Of a DNA stretch of 64,000 nucleotides, positions 26,280 through 35,310 are shown piece by piece. The notes under the pieces were generated by a model. That model saw only the letters and a list, made by a program, of their open reading frames with translations, searched no databases and was not told the origin of the DNA. Source of the DNA: Dyella sp. 2HG41-7 (GTDB lineage Bacteria; Pseudomonadota; Gammaproteobacteria; Xanthomonadales; Rhodanobacteraceae); contig NZ_JAJEJV010000004.1 in assembly GCF_021390675.1 (NCBI RefSeq), forward strand, positions 3,472,001 through 3,536,000. Direction: 5' to 3'. Position numbers and translations under genes: made by a program. Position 1 is the stretch's first letter, and each line of letters starts with the position of its first letter.

Positions 26280-27235
26280 GCGCTGAAATGATCCCAGCCT
26301 TTGCGGCTCTGTTCGAGTCGTTGCCCGTCGCGATCGCGCACATGAATGCGATCGCCTTCCACGATGCGTCCGATGCGAGTCGCCCCGCAACCAAGCTTGG
26401 CGAGATCGGCCTGCACCGCGGCGACGTGTCGCATTGGCACGGTGAAACACAATTCGTAATCGTCGCCACCGCTGAGCGCGAACTCGCGCGATACAGCGTC
26501 GTCGAAAAGATCGAGCAACGCGGAAGAACGCGGTAATAGATCGGCATCCACATCCGCACCGACACCGCTGATTTCGCAGATGTGACCGAGATCGGCAAGC
26601 AAGCCATCGGAAATATCGATACATGCGCTTGCGCGTTCGCGCAGGGCAAGGCCTGCGGCGATACGTGGCGTAGGTCGATTGAGGCGCTCGATCAAGTAAT
26701 CCGATTGTGCGTCGCCGCGGCCATTTTGCTGCACCAGCCGCAAGCCGCCAGCGGCGTCGCCGAGTGTTCCGGTCACCAGCACCGCGTCGCCGATTTGCGC
26801 ACCCGCACGCGTCAACGCTTTGCCAGGCGGAACGAAACCGTGCACGGCGACGCTTACCGTCAATGCACCGCGCGTAGTGTCGCCGCCGACTAGTGCAAGC
26901 CGATACGCCTTCGCCAATTGAGCGAAACCGGTGGCGAAGTTATCGATAAATTCGACATCGGCGTTTTGTAGGGTCAACGCCAACAACGCCCACGCGGGCG
27001 TCGCGCCCATTGCGGCAAGATCGGACAGATTCACCGCGAGCGATTTCCAGCCGATATCCGCTGCCGCGGTGCCACGTGGGAAATGCACGCCTTCGATCAT
27101 GGTGTCGATCGCAACGGCCAGTTCCTGGCCCGGCGGCACGGCGAGCAAAGCGGCGTCATCGCCAATGCCAAGACGCACATCGTCGCGTCCTTGCGCGGTG
27201 CGTTCGCGAATGCGATCGATAAGGGAGAATTCCAT
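26276..27235 (-). CDS. thiL: Thiamine-monophosphate kinase
   Basis: This 319-aa enzyme phosphorylates thiamine monophosphate to thiamine diphosphate. The N-terminal metal/ATP-binding motif GIGDDAALLAVPPG (about 23-36), the Gly-rich LSDLAAMGATPAWALLALTL, GGDTTRG and CIDISDGLLADLGHI are the expected AIRS-like kinase motifs. AGAGG precedes the start. It is the third gene of the nusB-thiL-pgpA run; the gap to nusB carries two facing REP-like palindromes. Confidence 0.95.
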   Translation of the reverse strand: MEFSLIDRIRERTAQGRDDVRLGIGDDAALLAVPPGQELAVAIDTMIEGVHFPRGTAAADIGWKSLAVNLSDLAAMGATPAWALLALTLQNADVEFIDNFATGFAQLAKAYRLALVGGDTTRGALTVSVAVHGFVPPGKALTRAGAQIGDAVLVTGTLGDAAGGLRLVQQNGRGDAQSDYLIERLNRPTPRIAAGLALRERASACIDISDGLLADLGHICEISGVGADVDADLLPRSSALLDLFDDAVSREFALSGGDDYELCFTVPMRHVAAVQADLAKLGCGATRIGRIVEGDRIHVRDRDGQRLEQSRKGWDHFSA

Positions 27236-27248
27236 GGAACCTCTTTAC

Positions 27249-27407
27249 ACCCTCTCCCCTGCGGGGAGAGGGCTGGGGTGAGGGGCAAGTCTTGCGAGAG
27301 AGTATCCAGTCGCCGCGCACATGAAGCGATACTTCGCAGTTAACGCAATGTTCGCGGCAAGTGCGACCCCTCACCCCAACCCTCTCCCCGGAGGGGAGAG
27401 GGAGCTC
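27249..27407. repeat. Inverted pair of REP-like palindromes
   Basis: Copy one (27249-27289): CCCTCTCCCC...GGGGAGAGGG followed by CTGGGGTGAGGGG. Copy two (27366-27407): CCCCTCACCCCAA followed by CCCTCTCCCC-GGA-GGGGAGAGGG. The tails face each other across about 75 bp. The unit fills the gap between nusB and thiL. Confidence 0.8.
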
Positions 27408-27410
27408 AAG

Positions 27411-27857
27411 CTAGCCCTTTTTCTCGGTCGTACGCAGTTGCGCCGCCAACTTATCCAACACACCGTTCACGTAACTGTGCCCGTGGTCCGCACCAAAGCG
27501 CTTTGTCACTTCGATCGCTTCGTTGATGATCACGCGATACGGCACATCCGGTCGATACTTCAATTCGTAGGCCGCCAGACGCAGCGCCGCGCGCTCGACC
27601 GGATCGATCTGTGCGACATCCCGATCGATATACGGTTTGAGCGCTTCGTCGAGCGTGTCGAGATTTTGTTCTACGCCGCGCAGCAGATCTTCGAAGTACT
27701 CCAGATCCGCCACTTCCATATCTTGCTCGTGACGGAACTGTTCGATCACCGCCGTCATCTTGCTGCCGCTCATCTGCCAGGCGTAGACCGCCTGCAATGC
27801 ACGACGACGAGCACGCGAGCGCGCGGCGAGATCGATGCCTTCGGGACGTGAATTCAT
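27411..27857 (-). CDS. nusB: Transcription antitermination factor NusB
   Basis: This 148-aa all-helical RNA-binding protein forms a complex with NusE/S10 on boxA RNA during rRNA transcription. Family segments seen are ARSRARRRALQAVYAWQMSG, DPVERAALRLAAYELKYR and VIINEAIEVTKRFGADHGHS followed by YVNGVLDKLA. The start codon overlaps the ribH stop codon, so the two are translationally coupled. The order ribH-nusB is widely conserved. Confidence 0.96.
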   Translation of the reverse strand: MNSRPEGIDLAARSRARRRALQAVYAWQMSGSKMTAVIEQFRHEQDMEVADLEYFEDLLRGVEQNLDTLDEALKPYIDRDVAQIDPVERAALRLAAYELKYRPDVPYRVIINEAIEVTKRFGADHGHSYVNGVLDKLAAQLRTTEKKG

Positions 27858-28318
27858 TACAGCTTTCCGTACAGATTGACCATTTCCAGCGCGGCGATGG
27901 CGGCGTCGGCGCCCTTGTTGCCCGCTTTCGTGCCAGAACGTTCGATGGCTTGTTCGATGGTGTCGGTGGTCAGCACGCCGAAGGCGACCGGCACGCCAGA
28001 ACCCAGGGCCGCTTGAGTGAGCGCCTTGGCGCATTCGCCGGCGACGAAGTCGAAATGCGGCGTGGCGCCACGGATGACGGCGCCGAGCGCGATCACCGCG
28101 GCGTATTTGCCCGAGTTCGCCAGCTTGTGTGCAGCCAGGCCGATTTCCCACGCGCCTGGCACGCGAATCAGATCGATGGCGTCGTCGCTGACGCCGTGGC
28201 GCACCAGCGCGTCGCGCGCGCCCGCGACCAGCGGCTCGACGACAAAACCGTTGAATCGGCCGGCGACGATGGCGAAACGGCCTTTGGGCGTGGCGAAATC
28301 GCCTTCGATGGTCTTCAT
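27857..28318 (-). CDS. ribH: 6,7-dimethyl-8-ribityllumazine synthase
   Basis: The product is 153 aa. It condenses 5-amino-6-ribitylaminouracil with dihydroxybutanone phosphate, the step before riboflavin synthase. The family motifs are [55 protein letters not shown] and [21 protein letters not shown] chose the ATG at 28318 (MKTIEGDF), which follows AGGAA. It lies downstream of an inserted ldcA/GH3 pair that separates it from the other rib genes. Confidence 0.96.
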   Translation of the reverse strand: MKTIEGDFATPKGRFAIVAGRFNGFVVEPLVAGARDALVRHGVSDDAIDLIRVPGAWEIGLAAHKLANSGKYAAVIALGAVIRGATPHFDFVAGECAKALTQAALGSGVPVAFGVLTTDTIEQAIERSGTKAGNKGADAAIAALEMVNLYGKL

Positions 28319-28395
28319 ATCGGGTGTTCCTGTGTGCGGGCGCTCGCCCACGGCAAGCGCGCTATTTTACGGGTTTAGGGAGGGGGTTGCTTGGT

Positions 28396-29349
28396 TTAGC
28401 CCATCGACGGCTCATGGGGGCGGCGCAGATGCGGATAGCCGTGAAAATCCAGGCTGGCCCGCTTGCCCACCACGCGCAGCCGCGCGGGAACCCCGAAAGG
28501 CAGGGTGAATTTGTCCGCTTCGTGCCCGAACGGCATGCCGGAAAGCACTGGAATGCCCGCTATGCGGCGAATCTGGTCGAAACCGTCCGCCAGGTCGTAG
28601 CCGTTGTCGTAGGCCGCCGGACGGCACTGGGTGAAATCGCCGAGGATCAGGGCTCGCTGTCGGCCAAGAACACCCGACAGATGCAGCTGATAAAGCAACC
28701 GCTCGATGCGGAACGGCGGTTCGCCGATGTCCTCGACGAAGAGAATGCCGCCCTCGATGCGTGGGAAGTACGGCGTCTGCAGCAGGCTGCAAAGCATGGC
28801 GAGATTGCCGCCCCACAGCGGCCCTTCCACAGCCAGCTCCACGGCTTCGTTGCACTCCCAGCTCGCATTGCCTTGCGGCGAGCTCAGCGTGCGCCAGAAG
28901 TGGCGCCACGTGAGCGGACTGAGTCGTTGCGCGCCGAAATCCGGACCAAGCATCGGGCCGCCGAATGTGACGATGCCGCTCTTCGCGTACAACGCCATCT
29001 GCAACGCGGTGAAATCGCTATGACCGACGAGCGCGATCGGCTGACCGGCAAGACGTTCGCGTAATGCGTCGTAGTGCAAATGATCAAGTAAACGCGTCGC
29101 GCCGTATCCGCCGCGAATAGACAGCGCGATATCCGGCAACGTATCGAGTGTCGCCAAACCGTTGATGTCGCTCGCACGTTGCGTATCGCTGCCCGCGTAG
29201 CGCAATTCGGCGCGGTCGATCACCTCGGGCGCTTCCACCACGCAGCCGGCATCGTGCAGACGTGCGATGCCGCGCGTCATGGCGTCGCGATCGTGCGGAT
29301 ATCCGGAAGGCGCGATCAGGCGAACGCGACAGGTATCAAAAGCCTGCAT
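28396..29349 (-). CDS. ldcA: LD-carboxypeptidase (peptidase S66)
   Basis: The product is 317 aa. It removes the terminal D-Ala from murein tetrapeptides during peptidoglycan recycling in the cytoplasm. The S66 nucleophile S111 is in ALVGHSDFTAL; the other triad residues are in LFVEDIGEPPFRIER (Glu) and GMPFGHEADKFTLPFG (His). The N-terminal motif RLIAPSGYPHD and IRGGYGATRLL are typical. There is no signal peptide, as expected. It lies 66 bp after the GH3 glycosidase gene. Confidence 0.92.
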   Translation of the reverse strand: MQAFDTCRVRLIAPSGYPHDRDAMTRGIARLHDAGCVVEAPEVIDRAELRYAGSDTQRASDINGLATLDTLPDIALSIRGGYGATRLLDHLHYDALRERLAGQPIALVGHSDFTALQMALYAKSGIVTFGGPMLGPDFGAQRLSPLTWRHFWRTLSSPQGNASWECNEAVELAVEGPLWGGNLAMLCSLLQTPYFPRIEGGILFVEDIGEPPFRIERLLYQLHLSGVLGRQRALILGDFTQCRPAAYDNGYDLADGFDQIRRIAGIPVLSGMPFGHEADKFTLPFGVPARLRVVGKRASLDFHGYPHLRRPHEPSMG

Positions 29350-29415
29350 GGCTGCATGGTCCTTGTTGTTTCGACTTGGGTCCTAAAATGCGGCTGCGCA
29401 ATCGTTTGTTCCGAA

Positions 29416-31638
29416 TCAAGGAGCCACGGTTGCCGCCGCGACGGTCGCGTCGCCTTTCAATACAAAATCGCGCGACGAATGTCCGACCTGGATCGGATAA
29501 TCGCCCGCCGCGATCTGCCAACGATGTCCCGGCACATCGAAGATGGCGAGCAAGCGCGGATCGATCGTGACGCTTACTGTGCGACTTTGCCCAGGTTGCA
29601 GCGACACCTTCTCGAAACCCGCGAGTCGACGCGGCGCCTCACCGCTATCAGCCGGCATACCGACGTAAACCTGCGGCGTATCCATGCCTTCGCGATCGCC
29701 CGCGTTGCTGACTTTGAAACTCACCGTGACATGCTCGCCGTCGGTGTTGATATGAAGATCGCTGTAATCGAAGTGGCTGTATGAAAGACCGAAGCCGAAC
29801 GGGAACAACGGTTTTAGATCTTTCTTGTCATACCACTTGTAGCCAACGGCGGCGCCATCGATGTTGTAATCGACGTCCTGCGCATTGGTGATCTGCGGGC
29901 GCGGTAGTTGCTGTTCGTCTTTCGGGAACGTAACGGGCAATCGACCGGACGGATTCACCTTGCCCGTAAGCACGTTGGCGATAGCGTCGCCGCCGCGTGC
30001 GCCCGGATACCAGGCCTCCACCACCGCACTCACTTTCGACAACCACGGCATGGTGACCGGACCGCCGTTTTCCAGCACCACCACGGTGTGCGCATTGGCG
30101 ACCGTCACGGCGTCGATCAACGCATCCTGTTTATCGGGCAAGGAAAGATTGGGCACATCCACGCCTTCGGACGTCCACTGCGTGGCGAACACGATGGCCG
30201 CATCCGACGACTTCGCCAACGCTGCTGCCTTGGCTGGATCGCTACCGTCGTCGTAGATCACTTTCGCATTCGGCAGCAGCTTCTGCAACGCCTTCATCGG
30301 CGATGAAGGATCGTAAACTTTCCACTGCCAATCCGGCCCTTTCACCGCAGGAATGGCCGGGCCACCAATCGGCCACACTTCGGCCGAACCGCCGCCTGAA
30401 AGCACGCCGGCGTCGGCGTGACCGCCAATGATGGCGACCGTTTTGATCGTGGGTTTAAGCGGCAGCGCGCGGCTTTCGTTTTTCAGCAAAACGATGGCTT
30501 GTTCCGCAGCATGCTGCGACACCAACGCGTCGCCTTCGACATCGAGCGGCTTGATCACCGGTGGATGATCGAACAAGCCCACCGCAAACATGGAACGCAG
30601 AATGCGATGCACCATGTCGTGCACGCGCGCATGCGTGACGTCGCCCTTGGCGATCGCCTGCGTCAACGGCGCGCCGAAACTGCTCGACATGCTGCCGATG
30701 CTGAGGCCTGTCGTCAGATCGATGCCCGACACCTGATCGGTGCCGGCCATCGCGTCCATCGGGCCGTGATCGGCACCCCAATCGGTCATCACCCAACCGA
30801 GATATTTCCAATCGCCCTTAAGGATATCCACCAGTAAATGGTGATTGGAGCAATTCCAAATTTCGTTGACCTTGTTGTAACCGCACATCACCGAACCGGG
30901 ATGACCGTCTTCGATCGCCATTTCGAACGCAAGCAGATCCGATTCGCGCATCGCGCGCTCGTCGATGTTGGAACTGACGGTAAGGCGATTGGTTTCCTGA
31001 TCGTTCACCGCGTAGTGCTTGATCGTCGACACCACATGCTGCGATTGGATGCCGCGAATTTCCGCGCCGTCGATGCGCGAGGCCAACAGCGGATCTTCGC
31101 CGAGGTATTCGAACGTGCGGCCGTCACGCGGTTCGCGCGTAAGGTTGATGCCGCCGGCCAGCAGAATGTTGATGCCTTGGCGAAACGCCTCATCGCCGAT
31201 CATGCGGCCGCCTGCGTACGCGATTTGCGGATTCCAGGTGGCGGCGATGCCGATCAACGACGGCAACGGCGTGGTATTGCCCGCTTCGCCGCGCACATGG
31301 TTCGGCTGCTTGCCCGGGCCGACATCTAACGGATAGTTGTGTACGCCGATGCCCGCATCGTTCTGCTGCTGCGCCGGAATGCCCAACTTCGGCAACGCCG
31401 ACACATAGCCGGCCGTACCGATACCGCCTGGCGGCTGCTGCGCCACCATGGTGTTGTAACTCTGCAACAGATGACGCATGTCCTCCATCGACATGCGCTT
31501 CTCCAGCTTGGTCGCACGATCATCCGGCGACGCGCCGCTTTGCGCCGCAAACGCCGACGCGGCGCCGAGAAGTGAAAGAGCAGTGAACAAGGCCGTGCGT
31601 GCGCGCGGCAGGGCAAGCGAACGATCAGCGAGCTTCAT
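29416..31638 (-). CDS. Secreted glycoside hydrolase family 3 beta-glucosidase
   Basis: The product is 740 aa. A signal peptide (about 1-28, ending AASAFA) precedes the GH3 N-terminal barrel with STIKHYAVNDQETNR and the nucleophile Asp in WVMTDWGADHG. The C-terminal GH3 sandwich (about 390-600) has VVLENGGPVTMPW, and a fibronectin III-like end carries GLSYSHFDYSDLHI and GLSYS-type segments. It is probably a periplasmic beta-glucosidase or xylosidase; the exact sugar cannot be read from the sequence. The start at 31638 has AAGGGA upstream and begins the signal peptide; an upstream in-frame ATG at 31686 adds 16 residues. Confidence 0.9.
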   Translation of the reverse strand: MKLADRSLALPRARTALFTALSLLGAASAFAAQSGASPDDRATKLEKRMSMEDMRHLLQSYNTMVAQQPPGGIGTAGYVSALPKLGIPAQQQNDAGIGVHNYPLDVGPGKQPNHVRGEAGNTTPLPSLIGIAATWNPQIAYAGGRMIGDEAFRQGINILLAGGINLTREPRDGRTFEYLGEDPLLASRIDGAEIRGIQSQHVVSTIKHYAVNDQETNRLTVSSNIDERAMRESDLLAFEMAIEDGHPGSVMCGYNKVNEIWNCSNHHLLVDILKGDWKYLGWVMTDWGADHGPMDAMAGTDQVSGIDLTTGLSIGSMSSSFGAPLTQAIAKGDVTHARVHDMVHRILRSMFAVGLFDHPPVIKPLDVEGDALVSQHAAEQAIVLLKNESRALPLKPTIKTVAIIGGHADAGVLSGGGSAEVWPIGGPAIPAVKGPDWQWKVYDPSSPMKALQKLLPNAKVIYDDGSDPAKAAALAKSSDAAIVFATQWTSEGVDVPNLSLPDKQDALIDAVTVANAHTVVVLENGGPVTMPWLSKVSAVVEAWYPGARGGDAIANVLTGKVNPSGRLPVTFPKDEQQLPRPQITNAQDVDYNIDGAAVGYKWYDKKDLKPLFPFGFGLSYSHFDYSDLHINTDGEHVTVSFKVSNAGDREGMDTPQVYVGMPADSGEAPRRLAGFEKVSLQPGQSRTVSVTIDPRLLAIFDVPGHRWQIAAGDYPIQVGHSSRDFVLKGDATVAAATVAP

Positions 31639-31801
31639 TCCGGTCCCTTCGTGTGTGGAGCAAAGTCGATACCGCAAGCATGCCATGAAGCGATGCGTTT
31701 CGAACGCATCTTGGGGGCCAAACTGTGCGCAGAATCTGCAATCCCCGTTGCACTGGCGAATGCTGAGGCCTCGCGTCTTTGTTTTTCTGCGGGCTTAAAG
31801 T

Positions 31802-31833
31802 CACTGGGCCCCGGCGTTCGCTGGGGCAACGAG
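31802..31833. repeat. REP-like hairpin
   Basis: CACTGGGCCCCGGCGTTCGC followed by TGGGGCAACGAG folds as CCCCGGCG/CGCTGGGG with one mismatch (31809-31826). It is of the CCCCGGCG-loop type common in intergenic regions of Xanthomonadales and differs from the CCCTCTCCCC type elsewhere in the window. It lies between ribBX and the GH3 gene. Confidence 0.55.
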
Positions 31834-31870
31834 AAGTGGATTCATCGGGAGATTTTTGCGACTTAGGCGC

Positions 31871-32965
31871 TTAGTGCTCCGCGTATTCCACAACCTCCAA
31901 CCCGAACCCCGCCAATCCCACCATCTTGCGCGGCGTACCCAGCACGCGCAGGCGATGCACGCCCAGATCGGTGAGGATTTGAGCACCGAGGCCGTGCTGG
32001 CGCCATTCCTGGTCCTGGTCGTTAGGCGCTTGCACGGCGGGTTGTCGATTGAGACGACGCAGCAGCGCATCCGGTGTGTCTTCGCCGGAAAGCACCAGCA
32101 GCACACCGCGATTTTCGTCGGCGATGCGGCGCAGCGCAGCGGTGACGGTCAAGCCCAGATCGTCGCGATGCAAATGCAAAACGTCCGACAAGGTGTTGCG
32201 CATATGCACGCGGCAAAGCACCGCGTCGGCGCCGTCGACCGCGCCGCGCACCAGGGCGAAATGAAGTCCGTGACGAATCGCATCGCGATACGCCACCAGA
32301 CGGAACGGACCGAATTCGGTCTGCACGTCTTCTTCATAAACGCGTTGCACCGTCTTCTCGGTTTCCAACCGATAGCGAATAAGGTCGGCGATGGAGCCGA
32401 TCTTCAATCCGTGCTTCTTCGCAAAAATCTCAAGCTCCGGACGACGCGCCATGGAGCCGTCTTCGTGCAGCACTTCGATCAACACCGCGGATGGTTCCAA
32501 GCCTGCCAAAGCAGCCAGATCGCAACCCGCTTCGGTGTGCCCCGCACGCGTCAGCACGCCACCCGGCTGCGCGGTCAGCGGGAAGATGTGACCGGGCTGG
32601 GAGAGATCATGCGGCTTGGCATGCGGCTGCACCGCCACCTGGATGGTACGTGCGCGATCGTGCGCGGAAATGCCGGTGGTGACGCCTTCCGCCGCTTCGA
32701 TCGAGACCGTGAAATTGGTTTGATAGGGAGAGGTGTTGTCGACCACCATCGGACGCAACCCGAGCTGACGCGTGCGCTGTTCGGTGAGCGTCAGGCACAC
32801 CAGCCCGCGCGCCTCGCGCACCATAAAGTTGATGTCCTCGGGCCGCACCATTTGCGCGGCCATGATCAGATCGCCTTCGTTCTCGCGATCTTCATCGTCC
32901 ACGATCACCACCATGCGACCGGCACGGATGTCTTCGAGGATTTCGGGAATGGTATTGAATGCCAT
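31871..32965 (-). CDS. ribB: 3,4-dihydroxy-2-butanone 4-phosphate synthase with degenerate RibA-like domain (RibBX type)
   Basis: The product is 364 aa. The N-terminal RibB domain (1-200) is complete: [10 protein letters not shown] (23-32), [14 protein letters not shown] and [16 protein letters not shown]. It makes the four-carbon unit of riboflavin from ribulose 5-phosphate. The C-terminal GTP cyclohydrolase II-like domain lacks the zinc cysteines: where the active enzyme has HSECLTGD...CDC this one reads [15 protein letters not shown], and the Arg/Tyr-rich catalytic block is also changed. Only the end ([20 protein letters not shown]) is kept. It is therefore of the RibBX kind, and an active ribA must be elsewhere. 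AAGGA precedes the ATG at 32965. Confidence 0.9.
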   Translation of the reverse strand: MAFNTIPEILEDIRAGRMVVIVDDEDRENEGDLIMAAQMVRPEDINFMVREARGLVCLTLTEQRTRQLGLRPMVVDNTSPYQTNFTVSIEAAEGVTTGISAHDRARTIQVAVQPHAKPHDLSQPGHIFPLTAQPGGVLTRAGHTEAGCDLAALAGLEPSAVLIEVLHEDGSMARRPELEIFAKKHGLKIGSIADLIRYRLETEKTVQRVYEEDVQTEFGPFRLVAYRDAIRHGLHFALVRGAVDGADAVLCRVHMRNTLSDVLHLHRDDLGLTVTAALRRIADENRGVLLVLSGEDTPDALLRRLNRQPAVQAPNDQDQEWRQHGLGAQILTDLGVHRLRVLGTPRKMVGLAGFGLEVVEYAEH

Positions 32966-32985
32966 GTGTTCTATTCCTTGATGTG

Positions 32986-33084
32986 AGCTCCCTCCCCTGC
33001 TTGCAGGGGAGGGTTGGGGAGGGGTTGCACGCATTAGCGAAAAACCTCACCCCACCCAACCTCCCCCTGCAAGCAGGGGGAGGC
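32986..33084. repeat. Inverted pair of REP-like palindromes
   Basis: Copy one (32986-33027): CCTCCCCTGC-TT-GCAGGGGAGG followed by GTTGGGGAGGGG. Copy two (33045-33084): CCTCACCCCACCCAA followed by CCTCCCCCTGC-AA-GCAGGGGGAGG. They face each other in the gap between ribE and ribBX. Confidence 0.8.
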
Positions 33085-33095
33085 GTTAATGAAAA

Positions 33096-33737
33096 TCACG
33101 CGAACCCGTGCTGCTTGAGAAACGCTTCATCGATACGCGACGCTTCGCCGCCGCCGATCAAGCGCTCGACATAGCGCGCTACCACGTCCACTTCGATATT
33201 CACTGCGTCGCCCGACTTGCGCGCATGAAAGGCCGTGTGTTCCACCGTGTGGGGAATCAGGTTCACGCCAAAGCGATGACCGTTCACTTCGTTGACGGTG
33301 AGGCTGGTGCCATCGATGCAGATGGAGCCTTTCGACGCGATATAACGCGCGAGCGGCGCCGGCACTTCGAACGTCCAGCGTTGCGAACGACCGTCGGGCG
33401 CGATGGAAATCACTTTGCCCACGCCATCGACATGACCGGAAACCAGATGGCCGCCCAAACGGTCCGCCAGCCGCAACGCTTTTTCCAGATTCACCGGATC
33501 GCCGGCTTTGTGCTTGCCCAGCGTAGTGAGCGACAGCGTTTCGTTGGAGACATCGGCGGCGAAACCGCGCGACTCCAGCGTAACGGCCGTGAGGCATACG
33601 CCCGATACGGCAATGCTGTCGCCGAGTTGCACATCCGAAAGATCGAGATCGGCCGTATCGACATGCAAACGCACATCGCCGCCACGCGACTCCAGCCGCG
33701 CGATGCGGCCGACGCTCTGAATGATGCCGGTAAACAT
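33096..33737 (-). CDS. ribE: Riboflavin synthase, alpha subunit
   Basis: The product is 213 aa. It converts two molecules of 6,7-dimethyl-8-ribityllumazine to riboflavin and the pyrimidine precursor. It starts with the canonical MFTGIIQSVGRI. Two lumazine-binding repeats are visible: the first with SGVCLTAVTLE and the second with GSICIDGTSLTVNEVNG, plus GGHLVSGHVDGVGKV. GGGGAGG precedes the ATG at 33737. An FMN riboswitch lies in its leader. Confidence 0.95.
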   Translation of the reverse strand: MFTGIIQSVGRIARLESRGGDVRLHVDTADLDLSDVQLGDSIAVSGVCLTAVTLESRGFAADVSNETLSLTTLGKHKAGDPVNLEKALRLADRLGGHLVSGHVDGVGKVISIAPDGRSQRWTFEVPAPLARYIASKGSICIDGTSLTVNEVNGHRFGVNLIPHTVEHTAFHARKSGDAVNIEVDVVARYVERLIGGGEASRIDEAFLKQHGFA

Positions 33738-33837
33738 CAGCGCACCTCCCCGAATAGATGTCCGCGGAAGGTGGATCGAGCTTGAGAATGAATAATCATG
33801 AACGTTCTCCACGCAAGGTTCTGTGGGAACGCCCCAA

Positions 33838-33877
33838 GGCAAAAGGCACACGCATCGCTCGCGCGATGCATGCTGCC
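33838..33877 (-). terminator. Expression-platform hairpin of the FMN riboswitch
   Basis: On the minus strand GGCA...GCATCGC-GCGA-GCGATGC...TGCC followed by TTTT, directly after the aptamer. This looks like an intrinsic terminator that would form when FMN is bound. Confidence 0.65.
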
Positions 33878-33878
33878 G

Positions 33879-34046
33879 TCTTCTTTCATCCGGACTTTGA
33901 GTTGCCCCGGCGAACCGAAACAACCTGACCGTCGGCTCCGGCATTGGACCGGATCTGCTGACCTTCCGAAACCGCCGGAAGCGCTCGCGGGCTTAAGTCT
34001 TGCGACTCCTACCGCCGGTGGGGAATTCCGCCCCGCCCTGAAGACG
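33879..34046 (-). ncRNA. FMN riboswitch (RFN element)
   Basis: Read on the minus strand, the conserved aptamer blocks appear in order: CTTCAGGGCGGGGCGGAATT, CCCCACCGGCGGT, AGCCCGCGAGCGC, GCCGGAGCCGACGGTCAG, and the closing GTCCGGATGAAAGAAGA, which pairs with the 5' block. It lies in the 392-bp gap between ribD and ribE, about 140 nt before the ribE start. It should control ribE and ribBX in response to FMN; ribD lies upstream of it and escapes this switch unless a further element is present. Confidence 0.95.
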
Positions 34047-34129
34047 TTTTGTGTGAGTGCCGGAAACCGGCCGGGAAAGTTTAACACCGGGACCGCCCCG
34101 GGATCGGTCCGGTCAACGGATTTAAGCGT

Positions 34130-35218
34130 TCACGCTGGCGAACGCAGGCGAATTCGCCAGTCCGCGCCGACCTGGCGCTGGTCGATGACCTCCAAACGCC
34201 AGCGCGAGGCCATATCCGTGAGCGACGGCAGATGCATCAGGGGACGCGCCGCGTCGCCCAGCATGACGGGGGCGACATACAAAAGCACTTCGTCGGCGAG
34301 CCCGGCAGCGAACAAGGCGCCGCATAAAGTAGGGCCAGCTTCGACGTGGAGTTCATTGCAGCCGCGTTCTGCGAGCAGGTTGAGCACGGCATTCAGATCG
34401 AGCGCACCGCCTTTTTCGGTCATGGCAATCAGTTCGACGCGCGCGAATCGATCGTCGACGACGCTCGCCGTTTCACTATGCAGCAGCAGCGTGGACGTTT
34501 GGCCGTCCAATACATGGCTGCCCGTCGGTGTGCGCAAATGGCGATCGAGAATCACCCGCCACGGCGATGTGTGTGGCGCATCGACCCGCGCGGTGAGCTG
34601 CGGATTATCCGCAAGTACGGTTCCCACGCCGGTAAGAATGGCCGAACTGCGCGCGCGCCAGCGCTGCACATCCGCGCGCGCTGCTTCACCGGTAATCCAT
34701 TTCGATTCGCCATTCGCCAAGGCGGTGCGACCGTCGAGGCTCATCGCCAATTTCACGCGCACCCAGGGGCGATGGCGCTCGATTCGGCTGAAAAATCCGA
34801 TATTGATATCGCGCGCCGTGTCGCGCATCAAACCGCTTTCCACGGCGATGCCCGCGGCGCGCAGTTTTTCGATGCCTTTTCCAGCAACTTGAGGAAACGG
34901 ATCTTCGGCGGCAATGACCACGCGCGCGACACCCGCCGCGATCAGCGCATCCGCGCACGGTGGCGTGCGACCGTGATGCGCGCAAGGTTCCAGCGTGACA
35001 TACGCCGTGGCGCCGCGCGCTTGCTCTCCCGCTTCACGCAACGCATGCACCTCGGCGTGCGGCTCGCCGGCGCGCTCGTGCCAGCCCTGCCCCACAACCC
35101 GTTCGCCATGAGCGATAACGCAGCCCACGCGGGGATTTGGCTGGGTCGTAAACAGACCACGCTCGGCCAGGCGCAGGGCCTGCGCCATGTGCATAGCATC
35201 GATGGCCGAGAAGGTCAT
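34130..35218 (-). CDS. ribD: Bifunctional riboflavin deaminase/reductase RibD
   Basis: The product is 362 aa. The N-terminal cytidine-deaminase-like domain has zinc ligands H54 and catalytic E56 (PHAEVHALREAG), and C79 and C88 (EPCAHHGRTPPCADAL). The C-terminal reductase domain starts near VRVKLAMSLDGRTALANGES and includes LHVEAGPTLCGALFAAGLAD. It performs the second and third steps of riboflavin synthesis. I chose the ATG at 35218; a longer reading to 35398 would run into a noncoding inverted repeat. The ribosome site is weak. Confidence 0.93.
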   Translation of the reverse strand: MTFSAIDAMHMAQALRLAERGLFTTQPNPRVGCVIAHGERVVGQGWHERAGEPHAEVHALREAGEQARGATAYVTLEPCAHHGRTPPCADALIAAGVARVVIAAEDPFPQVAGKGIEKLRAAGIAVESGLMRDTARDINIGFFSRIERHRPWVRVKLAMSLDGRTALANGESKWITGEAARADVQRWRARSSAILTGVGTVLADNPQLTARVDAPHTSPWRVILDRHLRTPTGSHVLDGQTSTLLLHSETASVVDDRFARVELIAMTEKGGALDLNAVLNLLAERGCNELHVEAGPTLCGALFAAGLADEVLLYVAPVMLGDAARPLMHLPSLTDMASRWRLEVIDQRQVGADWRIRLRSPA

Positions 35219-35310
35219 GGAAGCGTCCGAATATCGATATGCATGATCGTCAGTGTGCGGGATCGCGTCAGGTTTGTCGCGTCGCGGATATTGGGAGTAG
35301 CCTTGGGGAC

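Noticed and set aside
31856-32986. Open frame of 376 codons opposite ribBX
   Set aside because: Antisense shadow; it covers almost exactly the complement of a recognised gene.
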